A stretch of 41,829 nt of DNA from Bacteroidales bacterium (GTDB lineage: Bacteria; Bacteroidota; Bacteroidia; Bacteroidales; UBA12077): contig JAGXLL010000021.1 of the NCBI GenBank assembly GCA_018334675.1, positions 1 to 41,829 on the forward strand. Reading direction: 5' to 3'. Position 1 is the first letter of the stretch. Each line of letters starts with the position of its first letter. The translations under genes were made by a program, and so were the position numbers. This document shows, one piece after another, positions 9,655 to 17,818 of the stretch. The notes beneath the pieces were generated by a model. That model made no database searches, was not told where the DNA came from, and saw only the letters and a list, made by a program, of their open reading frames with translations.

Positions 9655-10052
9655 AGCTGATGTTTTTTTGTCGGGATAATTGTTGCTTCAAAACTGCGAA
9701 AATAGAAAAACTTCTCCAATCCTAGAAACAAGATCGGGAATTATTGAAATAGAGACGGGAAAAGAAACAAATAAGGCTAAGGAAGAGGAAAATATTGTTA
9801 AATTGTTCGTATTGTTGAATTGTTGATTTTTAATTGTTTATATGGTATGCTGAAACAGGGGGGAGCCGATGCCGATAAAAAGGGAGGAGGATTGAGCGAA
9901 CTCATGAAACAGGACTTACCGGGGCCAAACAATTCAGGTTAATTCGATGTAAATCTATAGGAAAATAGAACAGGTTCCAAAGGAAATATTCATGTTAAGG
10001 ACTGTGGTGCAATAGTTAAAAGTTTCGTATTTTAGTAAAAAAACAAGCCCTC
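9655..10052. other. 398-bp divergent intergenic region between leuS and the pirin gene
   Basis: The region holds the leader of leuS (rightward end about 9720), a low-complexity repeat block at 9768-9840 made of GGCTAAGG and ATTGTT units, and a GC-richer segment 9841-9945 with a 31-codon plus-strand open frame. The last ~100 bp form an AT-rich upstream region for the pirin gene with a near-consensus box TATTTTAG around 10029. No terminator hairpin, riboswitch or tRNA was recognised. Confidence 0.6.
9768..9840. repeat. Degenerate simple repeat block (GGCTAAGG / ATTGTT units)
   Basis: The sequence runs through AAGGCTAAGG, then several ATTGTT/AATTGTT units (ATTGTTAAATTGTTCGTATTGTTGAATTGTTGA). 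Read on the minus strand it matches the unit types and order of the spacer at 11643-11748: CCTTAGCC units and CAACAATTCAACAA units. It looks like a dispersed intergenic low-complexity element rather than a coding remnant. Confidence 0.5.
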
Positions 10053-11069
10053 ATGTATAATAAGTTAATCTACAACATCAAACCATTGGGATTTAACTGG
10101 CAGACGAGTGATCCGTTTCTGTTCTGCGTCCATCACCTGGATGCCTACCCTGCCGGCAATGATCAGCTGGGGCCTGCGGCTTCACTGGAAGGAAGGAATC
10201 TTGGGCAGGATTTCACCACCCGGGACGGATGGAGGATGTACCATGGTGAAACGATACCGGGTTTCCCGGCCCACCCTCACCGGGGATTTGAGACGATAAC
10301 CATTGTACTGGAAGGTTTCGTGGATCACTCCGACTCACACGGTGCCTCCGGCAGATATGGCAACGGTGATGTTCAGTGGATGACAGCCGGCGCAGGCCTT
10401 CAACATGCCGAGATGTTCCCATTGCTCAGCCGGGATAAGCCCAATCCGCTTGAGCTTTTTCAGATATGGCTCAACCTCCCCAAGGCCAGGAAGTTTAGCA
10501 AGCCCCACTATAAGATGCTCTGGGCAGAAGACATTCCCCTCTATGCTGAAAAAGATCAGAACGGAAAATCAACGGAAATAACCGTTATTGCCGGAGAAAA
10601 AGGAGAAACCACGGCACCCGCCCCTGCTCCCGATTCCTGGGCAGCCGATCCGGCCAATGAAGTAGCTATATGGCTGATAAAGATGGAAGCCAGGGCTCAA
10701 TGGACCATACCCGTTGCCTCGCCTGAAGTCAACCGCTCCCTGTACTTTTATAGAGGCTCCCGCATCCACCTAGCCGGAATAGATGTACAGCCCTATCGTT
10801 CTGCTGACCTGGCAGCTGACCAGCCCGCCATCATCAAAAATGGCGATCAGGAAGCCTGGCTTCTTCTTTTGCAGGGAAAACCGATCAATGAGCCGGTCAT
10901 GCAGCACGGACCTTTTGTCATGAACCAGATCGAGGAGATCAAGCAGGCCTTCGATGATTACCGGAAAACCCAATTCGGCGGCTGGCCATGGCCCAAATAC
11001 GATCAGGCACACCCCCTAGAAACAGGCAGATTTGCCAAATATGCCGACGGAAGAACAGAATATAAATAG
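10053..11069 (+). CDS. Pirin family protein
   Basis: A 338-residue bicupin protein. The four metal ligands of pirins are present in the N-terminal cupin: H74 and H76 in FPAHPHRGFET, then H118 and E120 in GAGLQHAEMF. The QIWLNLP segment is also typical. Members include quercetin 2,3-dioxygenases and redox-responsive co-regulators, so metal binding is expected but the substrate cannot be assigned. It is longer than classic pirins (about 290 residues) because of an insertion in the region between the two cupins and a C-terminal tail ending in a Lys/Tyr-rich stretch. It is flanked on both sides by repeat-rich spacers and looks monocistronic. Confidence 0.9.
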   Translation: MYNKLIYNIKPLGFNWQTSDPFLFCVHHLDAYPAGNDQLGPAASLEGRNLGQDFTTRDGWRMYHGETIPGFPAHPHRGFETITIVLEGFVDHSDSHGASGRYGNGDVQWMTAGAGLQHAEMFPLLSRDKPNPLELFQIWLNLPKARKFSKPHYKMLWAEDIPLYAEKDQNGKSTEITVIAGEKGETTAPAPAPDSWAADPANEVAIWLIKMEARAQWTIPVASPEVNRSLYFYRGSRIHLAGIDVQPYRSADLAADQPAIIKNGDQEAWLLLLQGKPINEPVMQHGPFVMNQIEEIKQAFDDYRKTQFGGWPWPKYDQAHPLETGRFAKYADGRTEYK

Positions 11070-11085
11070 TTCCCGGTTGTTGAAA

Positions 11086-11192
11086 ACAAACGTTGAAGGT
11101 TAAACGGTTGAAGGTTGAATGCTGAAGAGTTGAACGTTTGATCTTGAACGTAAGAGTTGAAAGTTGAAGAGTGTTCAATGTTGAAGAGTTGT
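11086..11192 (+). repeat. GTTGAAG-type degenerate tandem repeats
   Basis: Short units of the form GTTGAAGG, GTTGAA and GAAGAGTTGAA recur at roughly 7-15 bp intervals between the pirin and yjbQ genes (CGTTGAAGG, CGGTTGAAGGTTGAA, GAAGAGTTGAACG, AGAGTTGAAAGTTGAAGAG). The units are imperfect and overlapping, with no spacer structure, so this is not a CRISPR array. The same units reappear just downstream of yjbQ. Confidence 0.6.
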
Positions 11193-11227
11193 GATACATG
11201 ATATTTACTAAGACAAAAAATTGAGCC

Positions 11228-11632
11228 ATGCAGGAAATCATTAGGATCAGCACCGACAGAAACAATGGATTATACGACATCACAAGGAAAGTGGAAGCCA
11301 TCGTTCACAAAAGCGGGATTGAACAGGGTACCGCATCCGTATATGTGCAGGGAGCCACCGCTGCCATGATGATACAGGAGAGCTGGGATCAATCTGTGCA
11401 AAACGATGTGGTGACCCTGATGAAAAAACTCATCCCCCATGGAGTTTGGGAACATGATGCTCAGGACAACAACGGGGATGCTCACCTGAAAGCGGGCCTG
11501 ATCGGTCCCGGTGAAACCATCCCTGTCATCCAGGGACGCCTGGGCTTATCCACATGGCAGAACATCTTTGTTTGTGAGTTCGACGGCCCCCGGCAAATCA
11601 GAAATATCGTGGTAACCCTTACCGAAGCCTAA
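11228..11632 (+). CDS. YjbQ family protein (UPF0047)
   Basis: A 134-residue single-domain protein of the secondary thiamine-phosphate synthase-like YjbQ family. Diagnostic motifs are the acidic/His site QDNNGDAHLKAGLIG (about residues 80-94, usual form DNADAHIKA) and the C-terminal LGLSTWQNIFVCEFDGPR. Some members have been reported to make thiamine phosphate in vitro as a side activity; the physiological role is unclear. It lies between two blocks of GTTGAAG-type repeats and shows no tight coupling to its neighbours. Confidence 0.9.
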   Translation: MQEIIRISTDRNNGLYDITRKVEAIVHKSGIEQGTASVYVQGATAAMMIQESWDQSVQNDVVTLMKKLIPHGVWEHDAQDNNGDAHLKAGLIGPGETIPVIQGRLGLSTWQNIFVCEFDGPRQIRNIVVTLTEA

Positions 11633-11642
11633 AAACCATAAA

Positions 11643-11748
11643 GAGTTGAAGGTTAAAAGGTTAAAAGGTTGAAGGTTTGAATGTTTTCCTTCGCCTCGGC
11701 CTTAGCCTCAGCCTTAGCCTCACATAACAACTTGACAATTCAACAATT
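11643..11748 (+). repeat. Composite intergenic repeat: GTTGAAGG, CCTTAGCCTCAG and AATTCAACAATTG units
   Basis: Three repeat types follow one another after yjbQ. First come AGAGTTGAAGG and GGTTAAAAGG units (11643-11675). Next is a nearly perfect dodecamer array CTTAGCCTCAGCCTTAGCCTCA (about 11700-11722). Last is ACTTGACAATTCAACAATTG (about 11730-11748). The last two types also occur, in reverse orientation, in the leuS-pirin spacer. Confidence 0.55.
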
Positions 11749-11869
11749 GAGTCCATACAAAAAGTCTGTTTAATAAAAAAACATGAAACCTCTTGGGAGA
11801 TATGTTCCACAGCATAGCCCTGGTAACAAATTCATATATCAATCCCACCTCTTGGCTGTGAATATTTCT

Positions 11870-11911
11870 TATATTTGTTTACAGACCTAAAATTTATAAA
11901 CTACAAGGAGG
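11870..11911 (+). promoter_or_regulatory. Candidate -7 box and strong ribosome-binding site of the malic enzyme gene
   Basis: TATATTTG at 11870-11877 is a full match to the Bacteroidota -7 consensus TAnnTTTG. AAGGAGG at 11905-11911, five bases before the ATG at 11917, is a near-perfect Shine-Dalgarno site. Such a strong site is rare in this phylum and fixes the start at 11917 rather than the upstream in-frame ATG at 11875, which would lie inside the promoter box. Confidence 0.55.
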
Positions 11912-11916
11912 TGCCC

Positions 11917-13371
11917 ATGGCAAAATTTGATCTTTCCCTAAAAAATCTTGATGAACTTTTCCCCAAAGACTTCTCCCAGGAACAAATGGCTAAGGCCAAA
12001 ACCATTTTCCTCAAGGAGCTTGCTTTACTGGCCCATAAATTCTACGGGGGTAAAATGCAAACCCTTCCCAAGGCCGGTGTTTACGGCTTCAACTGGTTCA
12101 ACGTATGGTATACACCTGGTGTATCGAAGATATCGACCACCATACGCGATGACAACCTGACTTCCTTCGACATCTCCAACCGCGGGAATATGGTCGCTGT
12201 TGTCTCTGATTCGACCCGGGTACTGGGTGACGGTGACGTTACTCCTCCCGGCGGTCTGGGTGTTATGGAAGGGAAAGCTTATCTGATGAAATACCTGGCA
12301 GGTATTGATGCAGTACCCTTATGTGTGAACAGTTATAATGATAAGAACGAACACGATCCCGACAAGATCATCGATTTTGTCAAGATGCTGGAGCCCAGCT
12401 TTGGAGCAGTCAACCTGGAAGACATCTCCCAGCCCAACTGTTACAAGGTATTGGATACCCTGCGAGAGGAATCGGACATACCGGTTTGGCATGATGATGC
12501 CCAGGGTACCGGTTCAGTAACCGTAGCAGGCCTGATCAATGCCCTGCGGATCGTTGAGAAAGACATCCAGGACTTGCGTATCGTCTTGTACGGGGCTGGT
12601 GCCTCGAATGCTACCATTGCCAGGCTGATCCTGCAGGCCGGGGGTGATCCCGAAAAAATGATCCTCTTTGACTCCAAAGGAGCGCTTCATAAGGGCCGGG
12701 ATGACATCAAGGCCGACACCCGTTTCTATCGCAAATGGGAGCTTTGTGAACAAACCAATCCCAAACATATCAATGACATTGAAGAAGCGATGAAGGGCGC
12801 CGACGTGCTGATCGCACTCAGCAAGCCAGGACCGGATGTAGTAAAGCCCGACTGGATACGTTTGATGGGCAGCAAACCCATTGTCTTTACCTGCGCCAAT
12901 CCGGTTCCCGAGATCTATCCCTATGCTGCAAAAGAAGCCGGAGCTTATATCACCGCCACCGGTCGGGGTGATTTCCCCAACCAGGTGAACAACTCCCTGG
13001 GCTTCCCCGGAATCCTGAAAGGAGCCCTGTTGGTCCGCTCCAGGAGCGTGACAGATAACATGGCCGTTGCCGCATCCTACTCCATGGCCAACTACGCCGA
13101 GAAGAAAGGCATCCATCCCGATTACATCATGCCCAAGATGGATGAAACGGATATGTTTGCCTTTGAAGCCGCCGACGTGGCTATGCAGGCCATCAAAGAC
13201 GGGGTAGCCCGGGTGGAAAGCGATTGGGACAGCATCTACAACCGAACCCTGGAAGATATTGGCCGAACAAGGCAAACCATCGACATGATGATGGAGAAAA
13301 ATTTCATCAAGAAACCCGACCCCTCCATGCTCGAAAAAGCCCTCAAGAAGGCCGTCGATCAGGTTAAATAA
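11917..13371 (+). CDS. NAD(P)-dependent malic enzyme-like protein
   Basis: A 484-residue malic enzyme, expected to decarboxylate malate to pyruvate with reduction of NAD(P). Motifs in order are YTPGVSKIS (catalytic Tyr region), SDSTRVLGDGD, GVMEGKAYLMKYLAGIDAVP (catalytic Lys region), the divalent-metal site VNLEDISQPNCY then WHDDAQGTGSVTVAGL, the Rossmann loop GAGASNATIARLIL, TCANPVPEIYP and FPNQVNNSLGFPGILKGAL. Several motifs depart from the commonest bacterial form (HDDAQGT instead of HDDQHGT, SDSTRVLGDGD instead of SNGTAVLGLGN), so it belongs to a divergent subgroup. The cofactor preference cannot be read. It is monocistronic, with its own promoter-like box and terminator. Confidence 0.9.
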   Translation: MAKFDLSLKNLDELFPKDFSQEQMAKAKTIFLKELALLAHKFYGGKMQTLPKAGVYGFNWFNVWYTPGVSKISTTIRDDNLTSFDISNRGNMVAVVSDSTRVLGDGDVTPPGGLGVMEGKAYLMKYLAGIDAVPLCVNSYNDKNEHDPDKIIDFVKMLEPSFGAVNLEDISQPNCYKVLDTLREESDIPVWHDDAQGTGSVTVAGLINALRIVEKDIQDLRIVLYGAGASNATIARLILQAGGDPEKMILFDSKGALHKGRDDIKADTRFYRKWELCEQTNPKHINDIEEAMKGADVLIALSKPGPDVVKPDWIRLMGSKPIVFTCANPVPEIYPYAAKEAGAYITATGRGDFPNQVNNSLGFPGILKGALLVRSRSVTDNMAVAASYSMANYAEKKGIHPDYIMPKMDETDMFAFEAADVAMQAIKDGVARVESDWDSIYNRTLEDIGRTRQTIDMMMEKNFIKKPDPSMLEKALKKAVDQVK

Positions 13372-13389
13372 ACAATGGCTTCCGAGATC

Positions 13390-13430
13390 TTACCCGTCCC
13401 CTGTCATGAAGGTGGGGCGGGTAATTTTTT
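13390..13430 (+). terminator. Rho-independent terminator after the malic enzyme gene
   Basis: The arms TTACCCG-CCCC (13390-13401) and GGGGCGGGTAA (13414-13424) form an 11-bp stem with one bulged T at 13397 and a 12-nt loop, followed by six T residues (13425-13430). It lies 19 bp after the malic enzyme stop and separates it from the convergent T9SS protease gene. No T-run faces the minus strand, so it looks one-directional. Confidence 0.8.
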
Positions 13431-13449
13431 GACTATTCTCTGAAAATAA

Positions 13450-16329
13450 TCATTCCTTGATCAGCTTGCCGTGAAGCACCCGACCCCCCTCTGCCAACAG
13501 GCGAAGCATATACAACCCGTTTGAGAGGCTGTGTGCTTCCAGTGTTCTGGTATTTTTCCCCGGAGTCAGGTGGTAGCGTTGTTCCATGACCACCGCCCCC
13601 AGGGTATTGATCACCTGCAGACGGGCCATCTGATGAGTCCGGGAGTCCACTTCCAGGTAAAACCGCCCCTGCGAGGGTACAGGATATATCTTTAACCGTT
13701 CTTTTTCCCGGTCCACAGGATCGACGGCATCAAAGCTGGATACATCCAGGGTATCTGAGAAAACCGAGCATCCGTATTCGTTGGTGGTTTGTACCTTATA
13801 TATTCCTGTCTCCGGAGCGATCAGGGTATCATCGTCTGCACCGGGAATTGCTTCTCCCTGCAAATACCATTGTATCATCCCTTCTGCATCGGTAACCAAT
13901 GTATCCCGTGTATTCCATACCTGCGGTATTTCAGGCAGGGTATCCACCATCAGGGCATCTTCGACCCGCGTCTTATAGATGCTGTTGATGGTCAGATAAA
14001 CGGTTTTGGGACCTGGTACCTGATAGGTCACCTCGTGGGGGCCAAAGCCGGAAACGTACCTGGATTCGGCACCATAACCAAAATCCCAGGTATAGCTCTG
14101 AAAACTGTCGGTAGTATCCGGTCTGAAAAAAACGGTTTCATTTGCACATATCCGGTTGTTATCCTGCTCAATTCGGGGAGTAAAGGCTTGATCATCTCCT
14201 TCCACCCGGATCTGATCCAGGACCACCCCTCCTCCTCCACGGCTCAAACCTTCAAAAGCCAGGCGATAACCGGATGTGGGATTAGGCAGATACAAGGTAT
14301 CCTTCTTCCAGTTTTCGGTGCGCTGGTTGTAGGTTTTCAAGGGCAGCCAGGGGGAACGATCCCCGAAACGGATGTAGACTTTTAAATGATCGTTTGAGCC
14401 GTTGCGGGAAGGCAGAGCATAATAAAATGTTAGATAAGGATAATCGATGTCCTTCAAGTTCAACCTGGGGGTGATTATCCTGGAAGAATCAGCCTGACTG
14501 GCCTTGAATAAAAGATTATAGTTTCCCCCGGCGGGATCCTGGGGGGTGCCATCGTAACCTCCCTGACTAACGGACCAATATCTCTCCTGATCGGGGTAGT
14601 GCTCATACCAACCCGAAGGTAAGTCACCCGATTCAGGGAAGCCCTCTGTAAAGGGCAACGTCTGTGTATCCCATATTACATGAGAAGCAGGTTCCGACCA
14701 GGGGGTATACGCACCCGACTGGAGCCGGGCACTTACCCGGTAACGGTAAAGGGAATCAATGTGCAGGTCGGGTTCGGAATGCGTGGTGATCGGTACCGAG
14801 TCCACCACCTGCTGGTTTCTGGATATAACGTAATACTGAACTTCATCTTCATTATAGGGTGGGTTCCATTCCAGCTGCAGGCCGTTGCCCGGTTCATGGA
14901 TTGTGAGATGAGACGCGACGGTGTCATAAGGCTGATAGCCATCCAGGCCTGTCAGGTTGGTGCGATGGGGATCAAGCCATGCTTCCAGCTGATACTGGGC
15001 GGGACCGAAATCATCCCAGGAGCGGGAGAGCTTGGCGAAGTAATCGTTGACTGGATTTTCGCAATTCGCCTCCCCTCCGGTAAGGTCACCTATGATCCGT
15101 TTATTCTGGTCGAAAAGAGGGCCTCCGGACGAGCCGCCTTCAGTGGTGCCCAAATCCCATTCCTCCACCAGCCAGTGCGAGTTGGTATCGTATTCATTGT
15201 TGGGCCAGGTGGCATGCAAGGGAGGATCTGCATCTTTGGTAATTTTCTTAGCATCTCCTTCCGGATGATGAATGGAGGTAGCACTTGTAATGCCTGAGGT
15301 ATCCAGGCTCCAGCCGGCAAAAAACGGCCGATAATGCGGGGGGATGGTGTCGCTCAGATCCAACAGGGTAAAATCGAGCTGATCCGGCTCAGGAGAAGTA
15401 GCTACCAGGTTAGCCCCTGCCATGGTTTGCTCATTATAATTGGGTTCGGGTCCTCCCCCATCAGCATCACATTCAGGATTATCAATTTCGTAATTGAAAT
15501 AAAAAATGGTTTGATCTGCCTGATCTTGTGTACTAAAGCAGTGGTTGGCAGTTAGAAAATAGGGATGTCCATTGCCTTGGGTATTGTTCACCAAACTTCC
15601 TGTACATAAAATTCCCTGCAAATCTTCTATTGTAGATACAGCTGTTACGGCATGCTTGACATCCTGCCAGTTGTTGCCGGCAGGACAATTGATATCCACA
15701 TTGCAATCGCCCGAATCACCAAATCCCTGGGTTCTTTTTTCCATCAGATCCAGTATTCCCAGGTAGTCATGTCCCACCTTGCTCAGGGTGAGCTCCCCCT
15801 GAAATGGAACAGCATGGGGCTCATAATATTCGATCACCAACTGCTCGCCTTTTACCGGTGCAACAGGGAGGACTTCGGAGGACTTGTTGTTGGAAGCGGT
15901 AAAAGCGCCCCGCACGTGGTTGTGTTCCCGGTTGTAGACAAACAATTTGGCGCCCGGGGGAAGCCTGTATTCTCCAAAGATCAGGTTCAGGGAATAGGCA
16001 TCCCGGGAACGGATGGCCAGCCGGTAGAGGGTGCCCCGACCCCAATCCCTGGCGTCGGCTTTCTTTTTGATGTCCAGCGAATAATCAACCATCCGGGCAA
16101 AGGGCAGCTTCTTGCGCCGGTGACTGGACAGGGCCTGCTCACGCAGTTGCTGATGATCCACATCCGGCATCTCCATCAGGGGAGCATCCGGCAGTTGGCC
16201 TTTGAGCTGCCAGCTCAAGGGCCGCTCACCGGTCTGAATCTGGCCGTGGCTGCCGGTTGCCTGCAAGAGCAGAAACAAGAAGATGAACGGCACATACCGG
16301 CACAAATGCCTATGATAACGATGGCTCAT
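13450..16329 (-). CDS. Secreted trypsin-like serine protease with T9SS C-terminal sorting domain
   Basis: A 959-residue exported protein. A signal peptide (RYVPFIFLFLLLQATGSHG) is followed by a prodomain and an S1-type protease domain. Its probable triad is H263 (LTANHCF), D319 (QLDFTLLDL) and S401 (EGGSSGGPLFD), reminiscent of lysyl endopeptidases. Then come a fibronectin type III-like domain (about 475-560), a MAM/cleaved-adhesin-like jelly-roll (about 575-715), a PKD-like domain and a type A T9SS domain beginning LKIYPVPSQGRFYLEV and ending GKLIKE. The frame extends upstream to an ATG at 16398 inside the regulator gene. The ATG at 16329 puts the signal peptide at the N terminus and lies 8 bp after that gene's stop. 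Confidence 0.92.
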   Translation of the reverse strand: MSHRYHRHLCRYVPFIFLFLLLQATGSHGQIQTGERPLSWQLKGQLPDAPLMEMPDVDHQQLREQALSSHRRKKLPFARMVDYSLDIKKKADARDWGRGTLYRLAIRSRDAYSLNLIFGEYRLPPGAKLFVYNREHNHVRGAFTASNNKSSEVLPVAPVKGEQLVIEYYEPHAVPFQGELTLSKVGHDYLGILDLMEKRTQGFGDSGDCNVDINCPAGNNWQDVKHAVTAVSTIEDLQGILCTGSLVNNTQGNGHPYFLTANHCFSTQDQADQTIFYFNYEIDNPECDADGGGPEPNYNEQTMAGANLVATSPEPDQLDFTLLDLSDTIPPHYRPFFAGWSLDTSGITSATSIHHPEGDAKKITKDADPPLHATWPNNEYDTNSHWLVEEWDLGTTEGGSSGGPLFDQNKRIIGDLTGGEANCENPVNDYFAKLSRSWDDFGPAQYQLEAWLDPHRTNLTGLDGYQPYDTVASHLTIHEPGNGLQLEWNPPYNEDEVQYYVISRNQQVVDSVPITTHSEPDLHIDSLYRYRVSARLQSGAYTPWSEPASHVIWDTQTLPFTEGFPESGDLPSGWYEHYPDQERYWSVSQGGYDGTPQDPAGGNYNLLFKASQADSSRIITPRLNLKDIDYPYLTFYYALPSRNGSNDHLKVYIRFGDRSPWLPLKTYNQRTENWKKDTLYLPNPTSGYRLAFEGLSRGGGGVVLDQIRVEGDDQAFTPRIEQDNNRICANETVFFRPDTTDSFQSYTWDFGYGAESRYVSGFGPHEVTYQVPGPKTVYLTINSIYKTRVEDALMVDTLPEIPQVWNTRDTLVTDAEGMIQWYLQGEAIPGADDDTLIAPETGIYKVQTTNEYGCSVFSDTLDVSSFDAVDPVDREKERLKIYPVPSQGRFYLEVDSRTHQMARLQVINTLGAVVMEQRYHLTPGKNTRTLEAHSLSNGLYMLRLLAEGGRVLHGKLIKE

Positions 16330-16337
16330 ATCAAAAA

Positions 16338-17504
16338 TTAGCCGGAGATGGGCTGCGCAAACTTCTTTACTTCCTCTCCGGTGATTTGTTGACCGCACAA
16401 TATGATCAGACGCTCCAGTACATTCCTGAATTCCCTGATGTTTCCGGTCCAGGATATCTGTTGCAGCTCCTCAATGGCATCATCGGTAATGGTTCGTGGT
16501 GAGATGCCATAGTCCTGACAAATCAACCGGTTAAAATGTTCGGCCAGCATGGGAATATCTTCTTTGCGCTCATCCAAACCAGGCACATGGATCAGGATCA
16601 CACTCAACCGATGATACAGATCCTCCCGGAACCGGTTCTTATCAATCTCCTCTTTCAGGTTTTTATTGGTAGCTGCCAGTATACGCACATCCACATGAAT
16701 GATCTTATCGCTGCCCACCCGGGAGATCTTTTTCTCTTCCAGGGTCTTGAGCACTTTCGACTGGGCCGACAGGCTCATATCACCTATCTCATCCAGAAAT
16801 ATGGTGCCTTCATGGGCCTGTTCAAACTTCCCTTTTCGCTGTTTGTGAGCAGAAGTAAAGGCCCCCTTTTCATGTCCGAACAACTCACTCTCAATAAGTT
16901 CAGAAGGAATGGCGGCACAATTGACCTCAACAAAGGGGTTTTCAGCCCGGGCACTTTTCTCATGAAGCCACCGGGCCACCAGTTCTTTACCCGTACCATT
17001 CTCTCCGGTGATCAAAACCCGGGCATCGGTGGGAGCCACCTTGTCGATCATCTCCCGCACCTCGGTAATGGCTTCTGACGCTCCTACAATGTCATAGACT
17101 TGGGTGATCTTTTTCTTGAGTCTTTTGGTTTCCTTAACCAGGTCCTTCCGCTCCATGGCGTTGCGCAGGGTCACCAGCATCCGGTTTAGATCCAGGGGCT
17201 TTTCAATAAAATCGAAAGCACCCTTTTTGATCGATTCCACGGCGGTGTCGATGGTGCCGTGTCCGGAGATCATGATCACTGGTACTTCAGGGGATATCTG
17301 GTTCAACTGGTCCAGCACTTCCAGCCCGTCCATCTTAGGCATCTTGATATCCAAAAAGACCGCATCATATTTGTTGTTCTTGTATAACTCAATACCCTCT
17401 TCCCCTTCGGAAGCTATATCCACCTGGTGGTTTTCATATTCCAGGATCTCCTTGAGGCTTTCCAGGATGCTTTTCTCATCATCTATAGCAAGAATACGAG
17501 GCAT
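16338..17504 (-). CDS. Sigma-54-interacting AAA+ response regulator lacking a DNA-binding domain
   Basis: A 388-residue NtrC-family regulator. The receiver domain (1-120) has phosphoacceptor D52 in FLDIKMP and K102. The AAA+ domain has Walker A GENGTGKE (167-174), a sigma-54 contact loop reading GAFTSA (214-219) in place of GAFTGA, Walker B TIFLDEIGD, and sensor motifs near NRFREDLYHRL and GNIREFRNVLERL. The protein ends soon after, at KKFAQPISG. The Fis-type helix-turn-helix that normally follows is absent, which accounts for the short length. It could act from solution or through a partner. It is 8 bp upstream of the T9SS protease gene and directly downstream of the ppx/gppA remnant. Confidence 0.9.
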   Translation of the reverse strand: MPRILAIDDEKSILESLKEILEYENHQVDIASEGEEGIELYKNNKYDAVFLDIKMPKMDGLEVLDQLNQISPEVPVIMISGHGTIDTAVESIKKGAFDFIEKPLDLNRMLVTLRNAMERKDLVKETKRLKKKITQVYDIVGASEAITEVREMIDKVAPTDARVLITGENGTGKELVARWLHEKSARAENPFVEVNCAAIPSELIESELFGHEKGAFTSAHKQRKGKFEQAHEGTIFLDEIGDMSLSAQSKVLKTLEEKKISRVGSDKIIHVDVRILAATNKNLKEEIDKNRFREDLYHRLSVILIHVPGLDERKEDIPMLAEHFNRLICQDYGISPRTITDDAIEELQQISWTGNIREFRNVLERLIILCGQQITGEEVKKFAQPISG

Positions 17505-17514
17505 GATCAGTTAT

Positions 17515-17811
17515 TTAAGGGTTCAGGTACATCTCGGCAACGCCTTCCTTAATCGAATAATCGCTCTGCAGGAGCCGGTCAAATCCATATTTTTGCATGA
17601 TAAAGTTAACAAATATACTGGCCAAAACAATCATATCCACACGAAATAATTCCAGACCCCTGATCTTCTCCCTTTCCTGAGTGGTAGAGCCCAGCAATCT
17701 ACTATGCAGCGGTGCAAACTCGTAATAGGGTATCTCCAGGTAGGGCTGATCTTTGGGGCGGAGGTTAAAGGTGTTGGTGCCCAGGTCAATCACTGCTATT
17801 CTCATAAACAC
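17515..17811 (-). pseudogene. Exopolyphosphatase/GppA-family gene with a large in-frame internal deletion
   Basis: The frame encodes only 98 residues. It starts with the canonical phosphate-binding loop RIAVIDLGTNTFNL of Ppx/GppA phosphatases, then jumps at RPKDQP to what looks like the C-terminal part of the same ~300-residue family (HSRLLGSTTQEREKIRGLE, FRVDMIVLA, LLQSDYSIKEGVAEMY). About 200 residues are missing, including the catalytic Glu region and the second phosphate-binding GGGS loop, so phosphatase activity is not expected. The reading frame is kept across the junction. The real start may be the second ATG at 17805. Confidence 0.8.
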
Positions 17812-17818
17812 ATTATTT

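Noticed and set aside
11086-11192. CRISPR array in the pirin-yjbQ spacer
   Set aside because: Units are 7-15 bp, imperfect and contiguous, with no equal-length unique spacers and no cas genes.
11875-11916. Upstream in-frame start of the malic enzyme
   Set aside because: It overlaps the TATATTTG box, and the strong AAGGAGG site fixes the start at 11917.
16330-16398. N-terminal extension of the T9SS protease into the regulator gene
   Set aside because: It would precede a clear signal peptide; the ATG at 16329 is the natural start.
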